Of a stretch of 64,000 nucleotides of DNA, positions 12,426 through 23,358 are shown piece by piece. The position numbers and the translations under genes were made by a program. Numbering within the stretch: the stretch's first letter is position 1; every line of letters begins with the position of its first letter. The stretch lies in assembly GCF_002575655.3 (NCBI RefSeq), contig NC_053037.3, forward strand, positions 250,823,135 through 250,887,134. Reading direction: 5' to 3'. The notes beneath the pieces were generated by a model. That model worked only from the letters and a program-made list of their open reading frames with translations. It was not told the origin of the DNA and searched no databases. The DNA is from Aegilops tauschii subsp. strangulata (lineage: Eukaryota; Streptophyta; Magnoliopsida; Poales; Poaceae).

Positions 12426-13343
12426 TGATAGAGGCAAAGGTGTCCCGTCTTTCGATGAGATGATGAATATCGCTTTGATGGAAGTCGACTTTGACGATCC
12501 GACTACGAACGTGCGAGGACGTCGCGCCTTAGCAATCGCTAAACCAACTCCGAGAGGTTATCGACCACGCCGGAGCACGATCAACCTGACCACGAGGGTC
12601 TGTTTCCTGCGAGCAAACGAAGAACAGGCAAGAAACTGAGATTGCAATCTGGATATTGCGAATATAAGATGAAAGCTTTATTGATCAAGGTGGGGTTCTG
12701 TGACGCCTTTGTCTGGTCGCTGAACACAAACGAAGTACGCGAAGTTGCAGCTATGGCGAACTTTTAATCTAAACAAAACCCAAAGTCTAAACGACGCCCT
12801 AAGGGCTGTATATATGGAGGAAGAGGGGGGGAATTTCGTGGCCCTTGAGGAAGGGGTCCGAAACCAACCCTATCTCTTGTTTCCCCACACATACGGACTC
12901 TAAAAACAGCCTATACTTATGTATTTCGAAATTACATGGGCCTGGCCCAATAATAAGGTGACGCAGCACCTAGAATAGCCTCTGGACGAAAGTTATGAAG
13001 TAGCATCTGGTATATTTCGTCCAAGGCTTCATGCACGCATTATGGTGGCTTCAACGTCCTGAAATCATCACTTGTAACTCCGTTCTTGTTCCCCATGCGC
13101 ATGCCATCATCTCCATGCTTGTTCTTGCTCCAATGTTCATCCTTCTCAAAGCTAGGCCCTTCATTTGTAAGCAAAACAAATGTATCCAATTTAGGCAGCA
13201 TCATATTCTCATGAACATTAGAATCATTAGCAAGAAACGAAAGTACCTGGTAATTTAATTGGCGTGCGCGAGCTCTAGTAATTGGTCCAGTATGTATAGC
13301 AGCAGGGACTGTGGGTGTAATAATTGTATTGATGTCCTCATCA
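12426..13343 (-). repeat. 5' LTR of element A
   Basis: 918 bp, identical to the 3' LTR apart from one substitution. It drives transcription leftward. Its first 304 bases are also translated as the C-terminus of the chimeric frame that enters from the disrupted copia gene (see 13344-16062). Confidence 0.95.
12809..12815 (-). promoter_or_regulatory. TATA-like box in the 5' LTR of element A
   Basis: TATATA in sense orientation lies about 130 bases upstream of AATAAA (12678-12683), matching a plant LTR promoter. It is a sequence match only. Confidence 0.5.
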
Positions 13344-13348
13344 TAGTA
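13344..13348. repeat. Target-site duplication of element A, right copy (tagta)
   Basis: Pairs with 5469-5473. Confidence 0.95.
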
Positions 13349-16062
13349 TGCGGCAATTGCTAACATGATTCGGACGGACTTCAGCTTCGCTACGGGTGAG
13401 AAAGTCTCATCGTAGTCAACCCCTTGAACTTGTCGATAACCCTTAGCGACAAGTCGAGCTTTATAGATGGTCACATTACCATCCGCGTCTGTCTTCTTCT
13501 TAAAGATCCATTTGTTTTCTATGGCTCGCCGCTCATCGGGCAAGTCAGTCAAAGTCCATACTTTGTTTTCATACATGGATTCTATCTCGGATTTCATGGC
13601 TTCTAGCCATTTGTCGGAATCCGGGCCCGCCATCGCTTCTTCATAGTTCGAAGGTTCACCGTTGTCTAACAACATGATTTCCAGGACAGGGTTGTCGTAC
13701 CACTCTGGTGCGGAACGTGTCCTTGTGGACCTACGAAGTTCAGTAACTTGATCCGAAGCTTCATGATCATCATCATTAACTTCCTCCCCAGTCGGTGTAG
13801 GCACCACAGGAACATTTTCCCGCGCTGCGCTACTTTCCGGTTCGGAAGGGGTGACTATCACCTCATCAAGTTCCACTTTCCTCCCACTCAATTCTTTCGA
13901 GAGAAACTCCTTCTCCAGAAAGGACCCGTTCTTGGCAACGAAGATCTTGCCTTCGGATCTGAGGTAGAAGGTATACCCAATAGTTTCCTTAGGGTATCCT
14001 ATGAAGACGCATTTTTCCGACTTGGGTTCGAGCTTTTCAGGTTGAAGTTTCTTGACATAAGCATCGCATCCCCAAACTTTTAGAAACGACAGCTTAGGTT
14101 TCTTCCCAAACCATAATTCATACGGTGTCGTCTCAACGGATTTAGACGGAGCCCTATTTAAAGTGAATGCGGCAGTCTCTAAAGCATAACCCCAAAATGA
14201 GAGCGGTAAATCGGTAAGAGACATCATAGATCGCACCATATCCAAAAGAGTGCGATTACGACGTTCGGACACACCATTTCTCTGAGGTGTTCCAGGCGGC
14301 GTGAGTTGTGAAACTATTCCACATTTCCTTAAGTGTGTACCAAATTCGTGACTTAAATATTCTCCACCACGGTCTGATCGTAAGAATTTTATTTTCCTGT
14401 CACGTTGATTCTCAACTTCACTCTGAAATTCCTTGAACTTTTCAAAGGTTTCAGACTTGTGTTTCATTAGGTAGACATACCCATATCTACTTAAATCATC
14501 AGTGAGAGTGAGAACATAACGATATCCTCCGCGAGCCTCAACACTCATTGGACCACACACATCGGTATGTATGATTTCCAATAAGTTGGTTGCTCGCTCC
14601 ATTGTTCCGGAGAACGGAGTCTTGGTCATCTTACCCATGAGGCATGGTTCGCACGTGTCTAATGATTCGTAATCAAGAGACTCCAAAAGTCCATCTGCAT
14701 GGAGCTTCTTCATGCGCTTGACACCAATGTGACCAAGGCGGCAGTGCCACAAGTATGTGGGACTATCGTTATCAACTTTACATCTTTTGGTATTCACACT
14801 ATGAACATGTGTAACATCACGTTCGAGATTCATCAAAAATAAACCATTGACCAGCGGGGCATGACCATAAAACATAGCTCTCAAATAAATCGAACAACTA
14901 TTATTCTCGGATTTAAATGAGTAGCCATCTCGAATTAAACGAGATCCAGATACAATGTTCATGCTCAAAGCTGGCACTAAATAACAATTATTGAGGTTTA
15001 AAACTAATCCCGTGGGTAGATGCAGAGGTAGCGTGCCGACGGCGATCACATCGACCTTGGAACCATTCCCGACGCGCATCGTCACCTCGTCCTTTGCCAG
15101 TCTCCGTTTATTCCGTAGTTCCTGTTTTGAGTTACAAATATGAGCAACCGCACCGGTATCAAATACCCAGGAGCTACTACGAGTACTGGTAAGGTACACA
15201 TCAATAACTTGTATATCACATATACCTTTGGTGGTGCCGGCCTTCTTCTTGTCCGCTAAGTATTTGGGGCAGTTCCGCTTCCAGTGACCACTTCCCTTGC
15301 AATAAAAGCACTCAGTCTCGGGCTTGGGTCCATTCTTTGACTTCTTCCCAGTAACTGGTTTACCGGGCGCGGCAACTCCCTTGCCGTCCTTCTTGAAGTT
15401 CTTCTTACCCTTGCCCTTCTTGAACTTAGTGGTTTTATTCACCATCAACACTTGATGTTCTTTTCTGATCTCCCCTTCCGCTGATTTCAGCATTGAATAT
15501 ACCTCAGGAATGGTCTTTTCCATCCCCTGCATATTGTAGTTCATCACAAAGCTCTTGTAGCTTGGTGGAAGCGACTGGAGGATTCTGTCAATGACCGCGT
15601 CATCCGGGAGATTAACTCCCAGCTGAGACAAGCGGTTATGCAACCCAGACATTCTGAGTATGTGCTCACTAACAGAACTGTTCTCCTCCATTTTACAGCT
15701 GAAGAACTTGTCGGAGACATCATATCTCTCGACCCGGGCATGAGCTTGGAAACCAATTTCAGCTCCTCGAACATCTCATATGCTCCATGTTTCTCAAAAC
15801 GCTTTTGGAGACCCGGTTCTAAGCTGTAAAGCATGCCGCACTGAACGACGGAGTAATCACCAGCACGTGATTGCCAAGCCTTCATAACGTCTTGGTTCTG
15901 TGGGATTGGTGCTTCACCTAGCGGTGCTTCTAAGACATAATCTTTCTTGGCTACTATGAGGATGAGCCTCAGGTTCCGGACCCAGTCTGTATAGTTGTTG
16001 CCATCATCTTTCAGCTTGGTTTTCTCTAGGAACGCGTTGAAATTGAGGACAACGTTGGCCAT
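13344..16062 (-). pseudogene. Copia gag-protease-integrase-RT, 5' half, frameshifted
   Basis: Gag starts at 16062 (MANVVLNFNAF). A one-base deletion in an A-run near 15749-15753 shifts the frame after ~100 residues. The correct frame reopens before 15691 and runs through a CCHC knuckle (CFYCKGSGHWKRNC, ~15270-15315), protease (WVFDTGA, ~15155), the HCRLGH integrase finger (~14745), the integrase core (SDRGGEY near 14370; PQRNGVSERRN near 14285) and the start of RT (NKWIFKKK, KARLVAKG near 13450-13490). At 13344 it passes into element A's LTR and stays open to 13040. The fusion tail is an accident of the insertion. The remaining RT and RNase H lie at 4208-5473. Confidence 0.92.
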
Positions 16063-17360
16063 TTGATCTACAATACATAGTGTAAAGATTTTAGACTAAG
16101 TTCATGATAATTAAGTTCATCTAATCAAATTATTTAATGAACTCCCACTCAGATAGACATCCCTCTCGTCATCTAAGTGAAACATGATCCGAGTTTAACT
16201 AGGCCGTGTCCGATCATCACGTGAGACGGACTAGTCAAGATCGGTGAACATCTCCATGTTGATCGTATCTTCTATACGACTCATGCTCGACCTTTCGGTC
16301 CTCCGTGTTCCGAGGCCATGTCTGTACATGCTAGGCTCGTCAAGTCAACCTAAGTGTATTGCGTGTGTTCCGAGGCCATGTCTGTACATGCTAGGCTCGT
16401 CAACACCCGTTGTATTCGAACGTTAGAATCTATCACACCCGATCATCACGTGGTGCTTCGAAACAACGAACCTTCGCAACGGTGCACAGTTAGGGTGAAC
16501 ACTTTCTTGAAATTATTATAAGGGATCATCTTACTTACTACCATCGTTCTAAGCAAATAAGATGCAAAAACATGATGAACATCACATGCAATCAAATAGT
16601 GACATGATATGGCCAATATCATTATGCTCCTTTGATCTCCATCTTCGGGGCACCATGATCATCTTCGTCACCGGCATGACACCATGATCTCCATCATCAT
16701 GATCTCCATCATTGTGTCTTCATGAAGTCGTCACGCCAACGATTACTTCTACTTCTATGGCGAACGCGTTTAGCAACAAAGTAAAGTAATTTACATGGCG
16801 TTATTCAATGACACGCAGGTCATACAAAATAATAAAGACAACTCCTATGGCTCCTGCCGGTTGTCATATTCATCGACATGCAAGTCGTGATTCCTATTAC
16901 AAGAATATGATCAATCTCATACATCACATATATCATTCATCACATCTTCTGGCCATATCACATCACATAGCACTTGCTGCAAAAACAAGTTAGACGTCCT
17001 CTAATTGTTGTTGCAAGTTTTTACGTGGTTTGTAGGTTTCTAGCAAGAACGTTTTCTTACCTACGTATGACCACAACGTGATTTGCCAATTTCTATTTAC
17101 CCTTCATAAGGACCCTTTTCATCGAATCCGTTCCGACTAAAGTAGGAGAGACAGACACCCACTAGCCACCTTATGCAACTAGTGCATGTCAATCGGTGGA
17201 ACCTGTCTCACGTAAGCGTACGTGTAAGGTCGGTCCGGGCCGCATCATCCTACAATGCCGCCGAAACAAAAAAAGACTAGTAGCGGCAAGAAGAATTGGC
17301 AAACTCAACGCCCACAACTGCTTTGTGTTCTACTCGTGCATAGTAACTACGCATAGGCCT
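16063..17360 (-). other. 5' leader of the Angela-like element
   Basis: About 1.3 kb between the primer site and gag with no convincing ORF. It contains a 60-bp-period direct repeat (separate entry) and a catgatctccatcat-rich simple stretch near 16640-16715. A long leader is usual for BARE1/Angela elements. Confidence 0.75.
16304..16403. repeat. Two-copy direct repeat in the Angela-like leader
   Basis: About 40 bp beginning gtgttccgaggccatgtct occurs at 16304-16343 and again at 16364-16403, a period of 60 bp. Confidence 0.85.
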
Positions 17361-17374
17361 GGCTCATGATGCCA
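17361..17374 (-). other. Primer-binding site of the Angela-like element
   Basis: The sense strand reads TGGCATCATGAGCC one base inside the 5' LTR, a variant of the initiator-Met tRNA complement. Confidence 0.7.
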
Positions 17375-17796
17375 CTGTTGGGAATCGTAGCATAATTTTA
17401 AAATTTTCCTACGCTCACCAAGATGCATCTATGGAGTCTACTAGCAACGAGGGGAAAGGAGTGCATCTACATACCCTTGTAGATCGCGAGCGGAAGCGTT
17501 CCAATGAACGTGGATGACGGAGTCGTACTCGCCGTGATCCAAATCACCGATGACCGAGTGCCGAACGGACGGCACCTCCGCGTTCAACACACGTACGGTG
17601 CAGCGATGTCTCCTCCTTCTTGATCCAGCAAGGGGGAAGGAGAGGTTGATGGAGATCCAGCAGCACGACGGCGTGGTGGTGGATGTAGCGGGTCTCCGGC
17701 AGGGCTTCGCCGAGCTTCTGCGAGAGAGAGAGAGAGAGGTGTTGCAGGGGAGGAGGGAGGCGCCCAAGGCTGTGTGTTGCTGCCCTCCCTCCCCCC

Positions 17797-17804
17797 TTTA
17801 TATA
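17797..17804 (-). promoter_or_regulatory. Proximal TATA box of the Angela-like 5' LTR
   Basis: TATATAAA in sense orientation. BARE1 LTRs are known to use two TATA boxes; this and the one near 18120 are the matching candidates. Confidence 0.55.
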
Positions 17805-18119
17805 GGCCCCTGGGGGGGCGCCGGCCCTGGGAGATGGGATCTCCAAGGGGGGGTGGCGGCCAAAGGGGGGAAGGGGTTGCCTTGCCCCCCAAGGCAAGGG
17901 GGAAGTCCCCCCACCCTAGGGTTCCCAACCCTAGGCGCATGGGGAAAGGCCCATGGGGGGGGCGCCCAGCCCACTAGGGGCTGGTTCCCTTCCACTTTCA
18001 GCCCATGGGGCCCTCCGGGACAGGTGGCCCCACCCGGTGGACCCCCGGGACCCTTCCGGTGGTCCCGGTACAATACCGGTAACCTCCGAAACTTTCCCGG
18101 TGGCCGAAACTTGACTTCC

Positions 18120-18128
18120 TATATATAA
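18120..18128 (-). promoter_or_regulatory. Distal TATA-like box of the Angela-like 5' LTR
   Basis: TTATATATA in sense orientation, about 320 bases upstream of the proximal box. It is a sequence match only. Confidence 0.45.
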
Positions 18129-19100
18129 TTCTTCACCTCCGGACCATTCCGGAACCTCTCGTGACGTCCGGGATCTCATCCGGGACTCCGAACAACTTTC
18201 GGGTTTCCGCATACATATATCTCTACAACCCTAGCGTCACCGAACCTTAAGTGTGTAAACCCTACGGGTTCGGGAGACATGCAGACATGACCGAGACGCC
18301 TCTCCGGTCAATAACCAATAGCGGGATCTGGATACCCATGTTGGCTCCCACATGTTCCACGATGATCTCATCGGATGAACCACGATGTCGAGGATTCAAT
18401 CAATCCCGTATGCAATTCCCTTTGTCAATCGGTATGTTACTTGCCCGAGATTCGATCGTCGGTATCCCAATACCTTGTTCAATCTCGTTACCGGCAAGTC
18501 TCTTTACTCGTACCGCAATGCATGATCCCGTGACTAACGCCTTAGTCACATTGAGCTCATTATGATGATGCATTACCGAGTGGGCCCAGAGATACCTCTC
18601 CGTCACATGGAGTGACAAATCCCAGTCTCGATCCGTGCCAACCCAACAGACACTTTCGGAGATACCCGTAGTGCACCTTTATAGTCACCCAGTTACGTAG
18701 CGACGTTTGGCACACCGAAAGCACTCCTACGGTATCCGGGAGTTGCACGATCTCATGGTCTAAGGAAAAGATACTTGACATTGGAAAAGCTCTAGCAAAC
18801 GAAACTACACGATCTTTTATGCTATGCTTAGGATTGGGTCTTGTCCATCACATCATTCTCCTAATGATGTGATCCCGTTATGAATGACATCCAATGTCCA
18901 TAGTCAGGAAACCATGACTATCTGTTGATCAACGAGCTAGTCAACTAGAGGCTTACTAGGGACACTTTGTGGTCTATGTATTCACACATGTATTACGATT
19001 TCCGGACAATACAATTATAACATGAATAATAGACAATTACCATGAACAAAGAAATATAATAATAACCATTTATTATTGCCTCTAGGGCATATTTCCAACA

Positions 19101-20883
19101 CTTGCATGGGTACCACATCACAATCAACATAATCAGCATATGTAGAGATACTAAAATGCACACGAACAGTACATGTTACCTTAACCTTGCCGCTGTTGTT
19201 GAACCATTGGATGTAGTAAGGATGTGGATGTGGTCTTGTGGTGAGAGATAGTTTCTCCACCATCTCCATGCTAGCCAAGTTGTTACAGCTCCCTCCATCT
19301 ATGATGACGCGAACAGAACGTTCCTTCACAACTCCCTTTGTATGGAACAAATTATGCCTCTGATTTTGCTCTGCTTGTGTGACATGCACACTCAAAACAC
19401 GTTGAGCAACTAAACATTCATACCTGTCAGCGTCTTCAGGAGCCATGTATTGCGTCTCATTTTCAGAAGCATCTCCACCATGTTCTTCACGTGTAATAAG
19501 AGCCAAAGTCTCCTCATCATAGTCACTAGCGGACTCATACCCACCATCCTCAGTAGCAATCATTACACGCTGAGATTTGCATTCTCGCGCATAATGTCCT
19601 CTTCCCTTACAACGACGACAAATAATATCACTTGTGTGCCCTGTTGATGCCATGGAAGAAGAAGAGCTTTGTGCAGGCCCGGCAGGTGTGCTCTTGGCAG
19701 ATAGTGGTGGTTGTGCCTGCTTTCTTGTATCACGGCTAGAGGTGGAACCTGATGGAGGTGCTGGTGCAGTGGAAGTAGAAGATGCACGCGGTGTCCATGA
19801 TGAAGGTCGACCTGCAGAAAAGTTAGTTCGCGCCAATGCTTGTCGATCCTGCAATTCACGTTTAGCTTTACAAGCAAGATGGAATAAACGAGTGATATTA
19901 GTATACTCCTTATACTCTAAAATGGTCTGAATCTCTCTATTTAAACCACCCATAAAATGTGCAAGCATAGCTTCATTCTCCTCAACAATACCACATCTAA
20001 TCATGCCAGTTTGTAATTCCTGATAATATTCTTCTACAGAATTTTTCCCTTGTCGTAAACGCTGCAGTTTTTGAAGCAATTCACGTTGATAATATGGTGG
20101 AACCCAACGAGTACGCATAGCAGTTTTCAAAGCAGCCCAAGTAGCTGGAATAGGATATAATCTACAATGTTCAGACCACCATACACATGCAAACCTAGTG
20201 AAAGCATAAACAGCAGCAGCAACCCGTCTCTCCTCGGGATATTGTAAACATGTAAAACGTTGTTCAGTTTCTAACTCCCAAGTAAGATATACATCAGGAA
20301 TGTATCTACCCTCAAACGGTGGAATATTCAATTTCAGTTTAGGAACATGGTCATGATCTCGTACCTGAGGTGGTGGTGCAGGCCTACCGTTGCGAATATA
20401 TACCTGAGGTCGACCTGCTGGAGGTGGTGCTGGTGGCTGCACGTAGTTCTGATTTTGATCAACCTCATCCTCATAATCGCCCGCATAATCGTCATCCTCC
20501 TCAGCCGCCGCAGTAGCAGGAGCCAAAGAAGCATCAACAGTAGGTGCAGCGGCACCCGAATTTTGACCAGTCTCAATTGGAACGCGCTGTGCTCGTCCCA
20601 CTTGATTTGGAAGGCGGCGTTGGAGATGTGGTTGTTGTTGTTGTTGTAGAGGTGCGACAGGTGCAGCCAGTGGTGGTTGGGGAAGACGCTTGAGCAATTC
20701 ATTAAACCTGTTATCCAGCTTTGTCTCCAACGACTTCTCCACGGCATCTATCTTCTCCATAGCCTCTTCAAATCTGTTTAGCACATCTCCCACCTGGCCA
20801 CTCATCATTTGCTGAAATTTATCATGCAACCCCTTGTTCGTCATGTTCTCCCAATCAGTCTCATCGGCTTGTGATCCTGCCAT
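19101..20883 (-). pseudogene. CRM gag and start of protease, truncated
   Basis: Starts MAGSQADET at 20883 and stays open to the Angela LTR, where the frame ends at 19015. It covers the proline/glutamine-rich spacer, the gag core ([12 protein letters not shown]), the CCHC knuckle ([14 protein letters not shown], near 19580-19625) and the protease IDGGS near 19295. RT, RNase H and integrase are absent. Relative to element A it has many replacements (KGLHDK, RFNELLKRL) and an extra Q in the glutamine run. Confidence 0.88.
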
Positions 20884-22022
20884 GGTTAGCAGCAATAGAA
20901 ACACAAAAGAATATGATCCTACAGACTACTAGGAAGTGGTGGTGATGGTGGTGTGTCACAAATCCTTCAAGCGAATCTCAAATTCTTACCAGTTCTTACC
21001 CAGCAGCAGTTGGTGATCGGCAACCGTTGTAGTCAAAACTCTCAAAGCTTGGATAGAGCGATTACCAGGGAGAGTCAAACGCACGACATAGATGTATGTG
21101 GAGCTGGGAAGGCTTATAATATGGTAGCAAAAAGGGTCAGCAATAATCAATTCAGATATGCAAAGTTGAATAAACGCTCAACGACGGTACTGTGTTGGTC
21201 CAAGGCTAGACCGTGCTAGAGACGCGAGCCTAGAACACTAACAAAATCACGGCGCTGCACGTAAACAAGGGAGGAGCACACTCTGAATTTTTTTTTCACT
21301 TTTTTTTGCACTTTTTTCCTCTTTTTTTTGCTCCGCAACAATTTTTTTCGAAAAAGTCTACAAATGATCTAAATACTGCCTAGCTAGAATTTTCCAGACT
21401 TAGTTTTTTTTTGAAACTGGAACTATTTTTCTACTGCGGGTAACACATAAGTTTGGGAGTCCTTCTCTGTCACGACTCGGAGTATGGCGTGATCTGGAAA
21501 TCCAAAACAGAGTAACAAAATACTGGACTTGGGCTAGGACTGGTGGCGGAGATGAAGCTGGTGGAACTCGGACTGGTGGCGGAGATGAATCTGGTGGAAC
21601 TCGGACTGGTGGCGGATATATGTTGCAGGTGTACTCGGATTGGCGTGATGGCGGCGGATATGTGGTGGCGTATATGGACTCGGACTGGTGGCGGGTATAT
21701 GGCAGCGGCGATGAAGTTGGTGCGGTGGTGGTATATGGCAGCAACGATGATGATGATGCGGTGGTGATATATGGCAGCGGCGACGTGACAACCTGTGAAC
21801 AGAACTCGAAACTCTAAAGGACTAGACGCTAAGACCAGCAACTTGACACGACGATGCAACCGCAAATTCAACAAAGCAAACACAGAAAAGATTATGCAAA
21901 GGCTCAGATTGGTTCGGATAGGATGAACTAACCCTAAATTTTTTTTGGCTTTTTCGTGGACTATAGGTATGAAGAACAAACTCGATCTAAACTACGAAAA
22001 ACTGTAAAATCTCACCGAGCAA
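20884..22022 (-). other. 5' leader of element B with a 33-bp minisatellite
   Basis: Holds T-runs near 21287-21350 and the conserved hairpin block near 21155-21240. A GGTGGCGGA-rich tandem repeat of 33 bp (21541-21573, 21574-21606, partly continued to about 21780) replaces the 24-bp version seen in E, F and G. The sequence near the primer site matches the other CRM leaders. Confidence 0.75.
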
Positions 22023-22040
22023 CCTGGAAATCTGATACCA
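22023..22040 (-). other. Primer-binding site of element B
   Basis: Same 18-base initiator-Met-type site as element A, two bases from the LTR. Confidence 0.85.
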
Positions 22041-22042
22041 CT

Positions 22043-22959
22043 TGATAGAGGCAAAGGTGTCCCGTCTTTCGATGAGATGATGGATATCACTTTGGTGGAA
22101 GTCGACTTTGACGATCCGACAACGAACATGCGATGACGTCGCGCCTTAGCAATCGCTGAACCAACTCCGAGAGGTTATTGACCACACCGGAGCACGATCA
22201 ACCTGACCACGAGGGTCTGTTTCCTGCGAGCAAACGAAGAACAAGCAAGAAACTGAGATTGCAATCTGGATATTGCGAATATAAGATGAAAGCTTTATTG
22301 ATCAAGGTGGGGTTCTGTGACGCCTTTGTCTGGTCGTTGAACACAAACGAAGTACGCGAAGTTGCAGCTATGGCGAACTTTTAATCTAAACAAAACCCAA
22401 AGTCTAAACAACGCCCTAAGGGCTGTATATATGGAGGAAGAGGGGGGAATTTCGTGGCCCTTGGGGAAGGGGTCCAAAACCAACCCTATCTCTTGTTTCC
22501 CCACACATACGGACTCTAAAAACAGCCTATACTCAAGTATTTCGAAATTACATGGGCCTGGCCCAATAATAAGGTGACGCGGCACCTAGAATAGCCTCTG
22601 GACGAAAGTTATGAAGTAGCATCTTGTATATTTCGTCCAAGGCTTCATGCACGCATTATGGTGGCTTCAACGTCCTGAAATCATCACTTGTAACTCCGTT
22701 CTTGTTCCCCATGTGCATGCCATCATCTCCATGCTTGTTCTTGCTCCAATGTTCATCCTTCTCAAAGCTAGGCCCTTCATTTGTAAGCAAAACAAATGTA
22801 TCCAATTTAGGCAGCATCATATTCTCATGAACATTAGAATCATTACCAAGAAACGAAAGTACCTGGTAATTTTATTGGCGTGCGCGAGCTCTAGTAATTG
22901 GTCCAGTATGTATAGCAGCAGGGGCTGTGGGTGTAACAATGGTATTGATGTCCTCATCA
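22043..22959 (-). repeat. 5' LTR of element B
   Basis: 917 bp with TGATGAGGAC...CTATCA termini in sense orientation, and clearly more substitutions against element A than A's own LTR pair shows. The 3' LTR is outside the window. Confidence 0.92.
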
Positions 22960-23358
22960 CTGGCCCAATAATAAGGTGACGCAGCACCTAGAATAGCCTC
23001 TGGACGAAATTTATGAAGGGGCATCTTGTATATTTCGTCTAAGGTTTCATGCACTCCTTATGGTGGCTTCAAAGTCCTGAAATCATCACTTGTAACTCCG
23101 TTCTTGTCCCCCTTGCGCATGCCATCAACTCCATGCTTGTTCTTGCTCCAATGTTCATCCTTCTCCAATCTAGGCCCTTCATTTGTAAGCAAACCAAATG
23201 TATCCAATTTAGGCAGCATCATATTCTCATGAACATTAGAATCATTACCAAGAAACGAAAGTAACTGATAATTTAATTGGCGTGCGCGAGCTCTAGTAAT
23301 TGGTCCAGTATGTATAGCAGGGGTTGTGGGTGTAACAATGTTATTGATGTCCTCATCA
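22960..23358 (-). repeat. Truncated CRM LTR between element B and the satellite
   Basis: Matches the final ~400 plus-strand bases of the CRM LTR, from ctggcccaataataagg to cctcatca. It lacks its other end. It abuts the end of element B's LTR on the left and satellite on the right, so element B may have inserted into an older LTR that had landed in the satellite. Confidence 0.85.

Larger units (their letters stand above)
5474..13343 (-). mobile_element. Complete CRM-clade (Cereba/CRW-like) Ty3/gypsy retrotransposon, element A
   Basis: A 7870-bp element with two 918-bp LTRs that differ at one position by eye (5715 versus 12667), a perfect 5-bp target duplication, an initiator-Met-type primer site, a polypurine tract and one uninterrupted gag-pol frame. 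These are the hallmarks of a very recent insertion. The assignment to the CRM clade rests on the LTR start TGATGAGGAC, the integrase tail encoded inside the LTR, and the surrounding satellite and gag-only partner elements. The family name Cereba/CRW is recalled, not searched. Confidence 0.93.
2457..19100 (-). mobile_element. Angela/WIS/BARE1-like Ty1/copia retrotransposon, interrupted
   Basis: Two LTRs of 1719 and 1725 bp in the same orientation bound an internal region with copia domain order (gag, protease, integrase, RT, RNase H). Without the 7870-bp nested element A and its 5-bp target duplication, it is about 8.8 kb, the usual size of this family. The sense strand is minus. The LTRs differ at perhaps fifteen to twenty sites by eye, so it is older than the element nested in it. 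The flanking 5-mers (atcgc on the left, cttgc on the right) do not form a target duplication. Coding capacity is destroyed by a gag frameshift and by the nested insertion. Confidence 0.93.
17376..19100 (-). repeat. Angela-like 5' LTR
   Basis: 1725 bp, collinear with 2457-4175. Termini are TG...CA in sense orientation, from 19100 to 17376. Confidence 0.93.
19101..22959 (-). mobile_element. 5' half of CRM element B (gag, leader, 5' LTR)
   Basis: 5' LTR, primer site, leader and most of gag-protease in one orientation, cut at 19101 by the Angela LTR. Gag and leader are several percent different from elements A, E and F and closer to element G, so B belongs to a diverged subfamily. The pol fragment at 1-2456 could be its continuation, but about 35 bases of expected sequence are missing between them and that fragment is far closer to A. 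Confidence 0.85.

Noticed and set aside
22955..22965. The same 5-mer ctggc follows the LTRs of B (22960) and G (61896), hinting at a shared target or duplication
   Set aside because: The sequences diverge right after five bases and the other ends of both elements are missing, so chance is the simpler reading.
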